DNA of 5,568 bases, taken from assembly GCA_030679615.1 (NCBI GenBank), contig JAUXSJ010000258.1, forward strand, positions 1-5,568, given 5' to 3'. Positions 5,251 to 5,568 of the stretch are shown piece after piece. The notes beneath the pieces were generated by a model. That model worked only from the letters and a program-made list of their open reading frames with translations. It was not told the origin of the DNA and did no database searches. This DNA comes from Parachlamydiaceae bacterium (lineage in GTDB: Bacteria > Chlamydiota > Chlamydiia > Chlamydiales > Parachlamydiaceae). The position numbers and the translations under genes were made by a program. Each line of letters starts with the position of its first letter. Position 1 is the first letter of the stretch.

Positions 5251-5568
5251 CTATAGAAACATATAGGCAATCAATGAACATCCAAAAGTAAAAGCAACGG
5301 GTCCTTTCAATGGCTTAAAATCTACTAATCGATTTGCGATGTTTAAAAACGTTAAAACGATCAATCCTGGATAACATATTTGTAAAATGGGCCACAAAAA
5401 TGAGGAAATCCCGTTAAAATCTAACATAGAAATAAAAAACGTTAGAATTAATGAAAGGATTAAAGTCGTCTGATAACTGAGTTTATAACGCAAAATTTCT
5501 TTTTGAAAAAAAACCGTAAAAGCAGAAATAAGAGCAATGGCTGTCGTTAAGCAAGCTAAGGCGATTGC
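5251..5568 (-). CDS. brnQ: Branched-chain amino-acid carrier, BrnQ/LIVCS family (C-terminal part)
   Basis: The frame is open to the right edge of the window, so 105 C-terminal residues of a longer protein (family usually about 430-450) are visible. The first visible stretch, ALACLTTAIALISAF, closely matches the conserved late segment of LIVCS carriers, which import leucine, isoleucine and valine with sodium or protons across the inner membrane. Four hydrophobic segments can be seen: residues about 1-21, 33-49, 53-77 and 87-105, with charged links such as FQKEILRYK between the first two. A TTG near 5493 is inside the frame and is not a believable start. The protein ends at TAG (5251-5253). Such carriers suit an intracellular bacterium that takes amino acids from its host. 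It reads in the same direction as the pyrophosphatase gene but is separated from it by about 240 bp of repeat sequence. Confidence 0.82.
   Translation of the reverse strand, partial: AIALACLTTAIALISAFTVFFQKEILRYKLSYQTTLILSLILTFFISMLDFNGISSFLWPILQICYPGLIVLTFLNIANRLVDFKPLKGPVAFTFGCSLIAYMFL

Overview
The window is AT-rich bacterial DNA with compact genes, short Shine-Dalgarno sites and a mixture of housekeeping and accessory proteins. The low GC content, lysine- and isoleucine-rich proteins, palindromic dispersed repeats and a LIVCS-type amino-acid carrier fit an amoeba-associated, environmental chlamydia (Protochlamydia/Parachlamydia type). That placement is an impression from composition and gene style, not a database match.

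Layout, left to right: (1) the 3' end of an unrecognised coiled-coil protein (to 571), closed by a strong rho-independent terminator (597-637). (2) A gene-free stretch, 638-1001, dominated by a ~255 bp imperfect inverted repeat (680-934) with ~84 nt arms and copies of a GCCACTACCGTGGC hairpin motif. (3) A Y1/IS200-like (REP-associated-transposase-like) gene at 1002-1454 whose metal-binding HUH motif reads N-V-H, followed 29 bp later by a secreted NTF2-like protein (1484-1984). (4) A second intergenic region, 1985-2273, with a 76 bp near-perfect palindrome carrying the same CTACCGTGG core, then a good sigma70-type promoter (2193-2221). (5) A two-gene rightward unit: a class I SAM methyltransferase-like protein (2274-2930) and an exported three-domain multicopper oxidase (2972-4345). 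(6) On the minus strand, ending 5 bp from the oxidase, a Dph6/DUF71-type ATP pyrophosphatase (4351-5013). (7) A third intergenic inverted repeat (about 5052-5184) sharing sequence blocks with the second palindrome, a small hairpin (5207-5232), and the C-terminal third or so of a BrnQ-type branched-chain amino-acid carrier running off the right edge.

The most interesting aspect is the combination of a small Y1 transposase-like protein with three intergenic palindromic elements that share short modules. This resembles a REP/RAYT arrangement. The active-site change in the protein raises the possibility that it is decaying, or retained for a binding role. The metabolic genes look ordinary; the methyltransferase and copper oxidase appear co-transcribed but have no obvious functional link.
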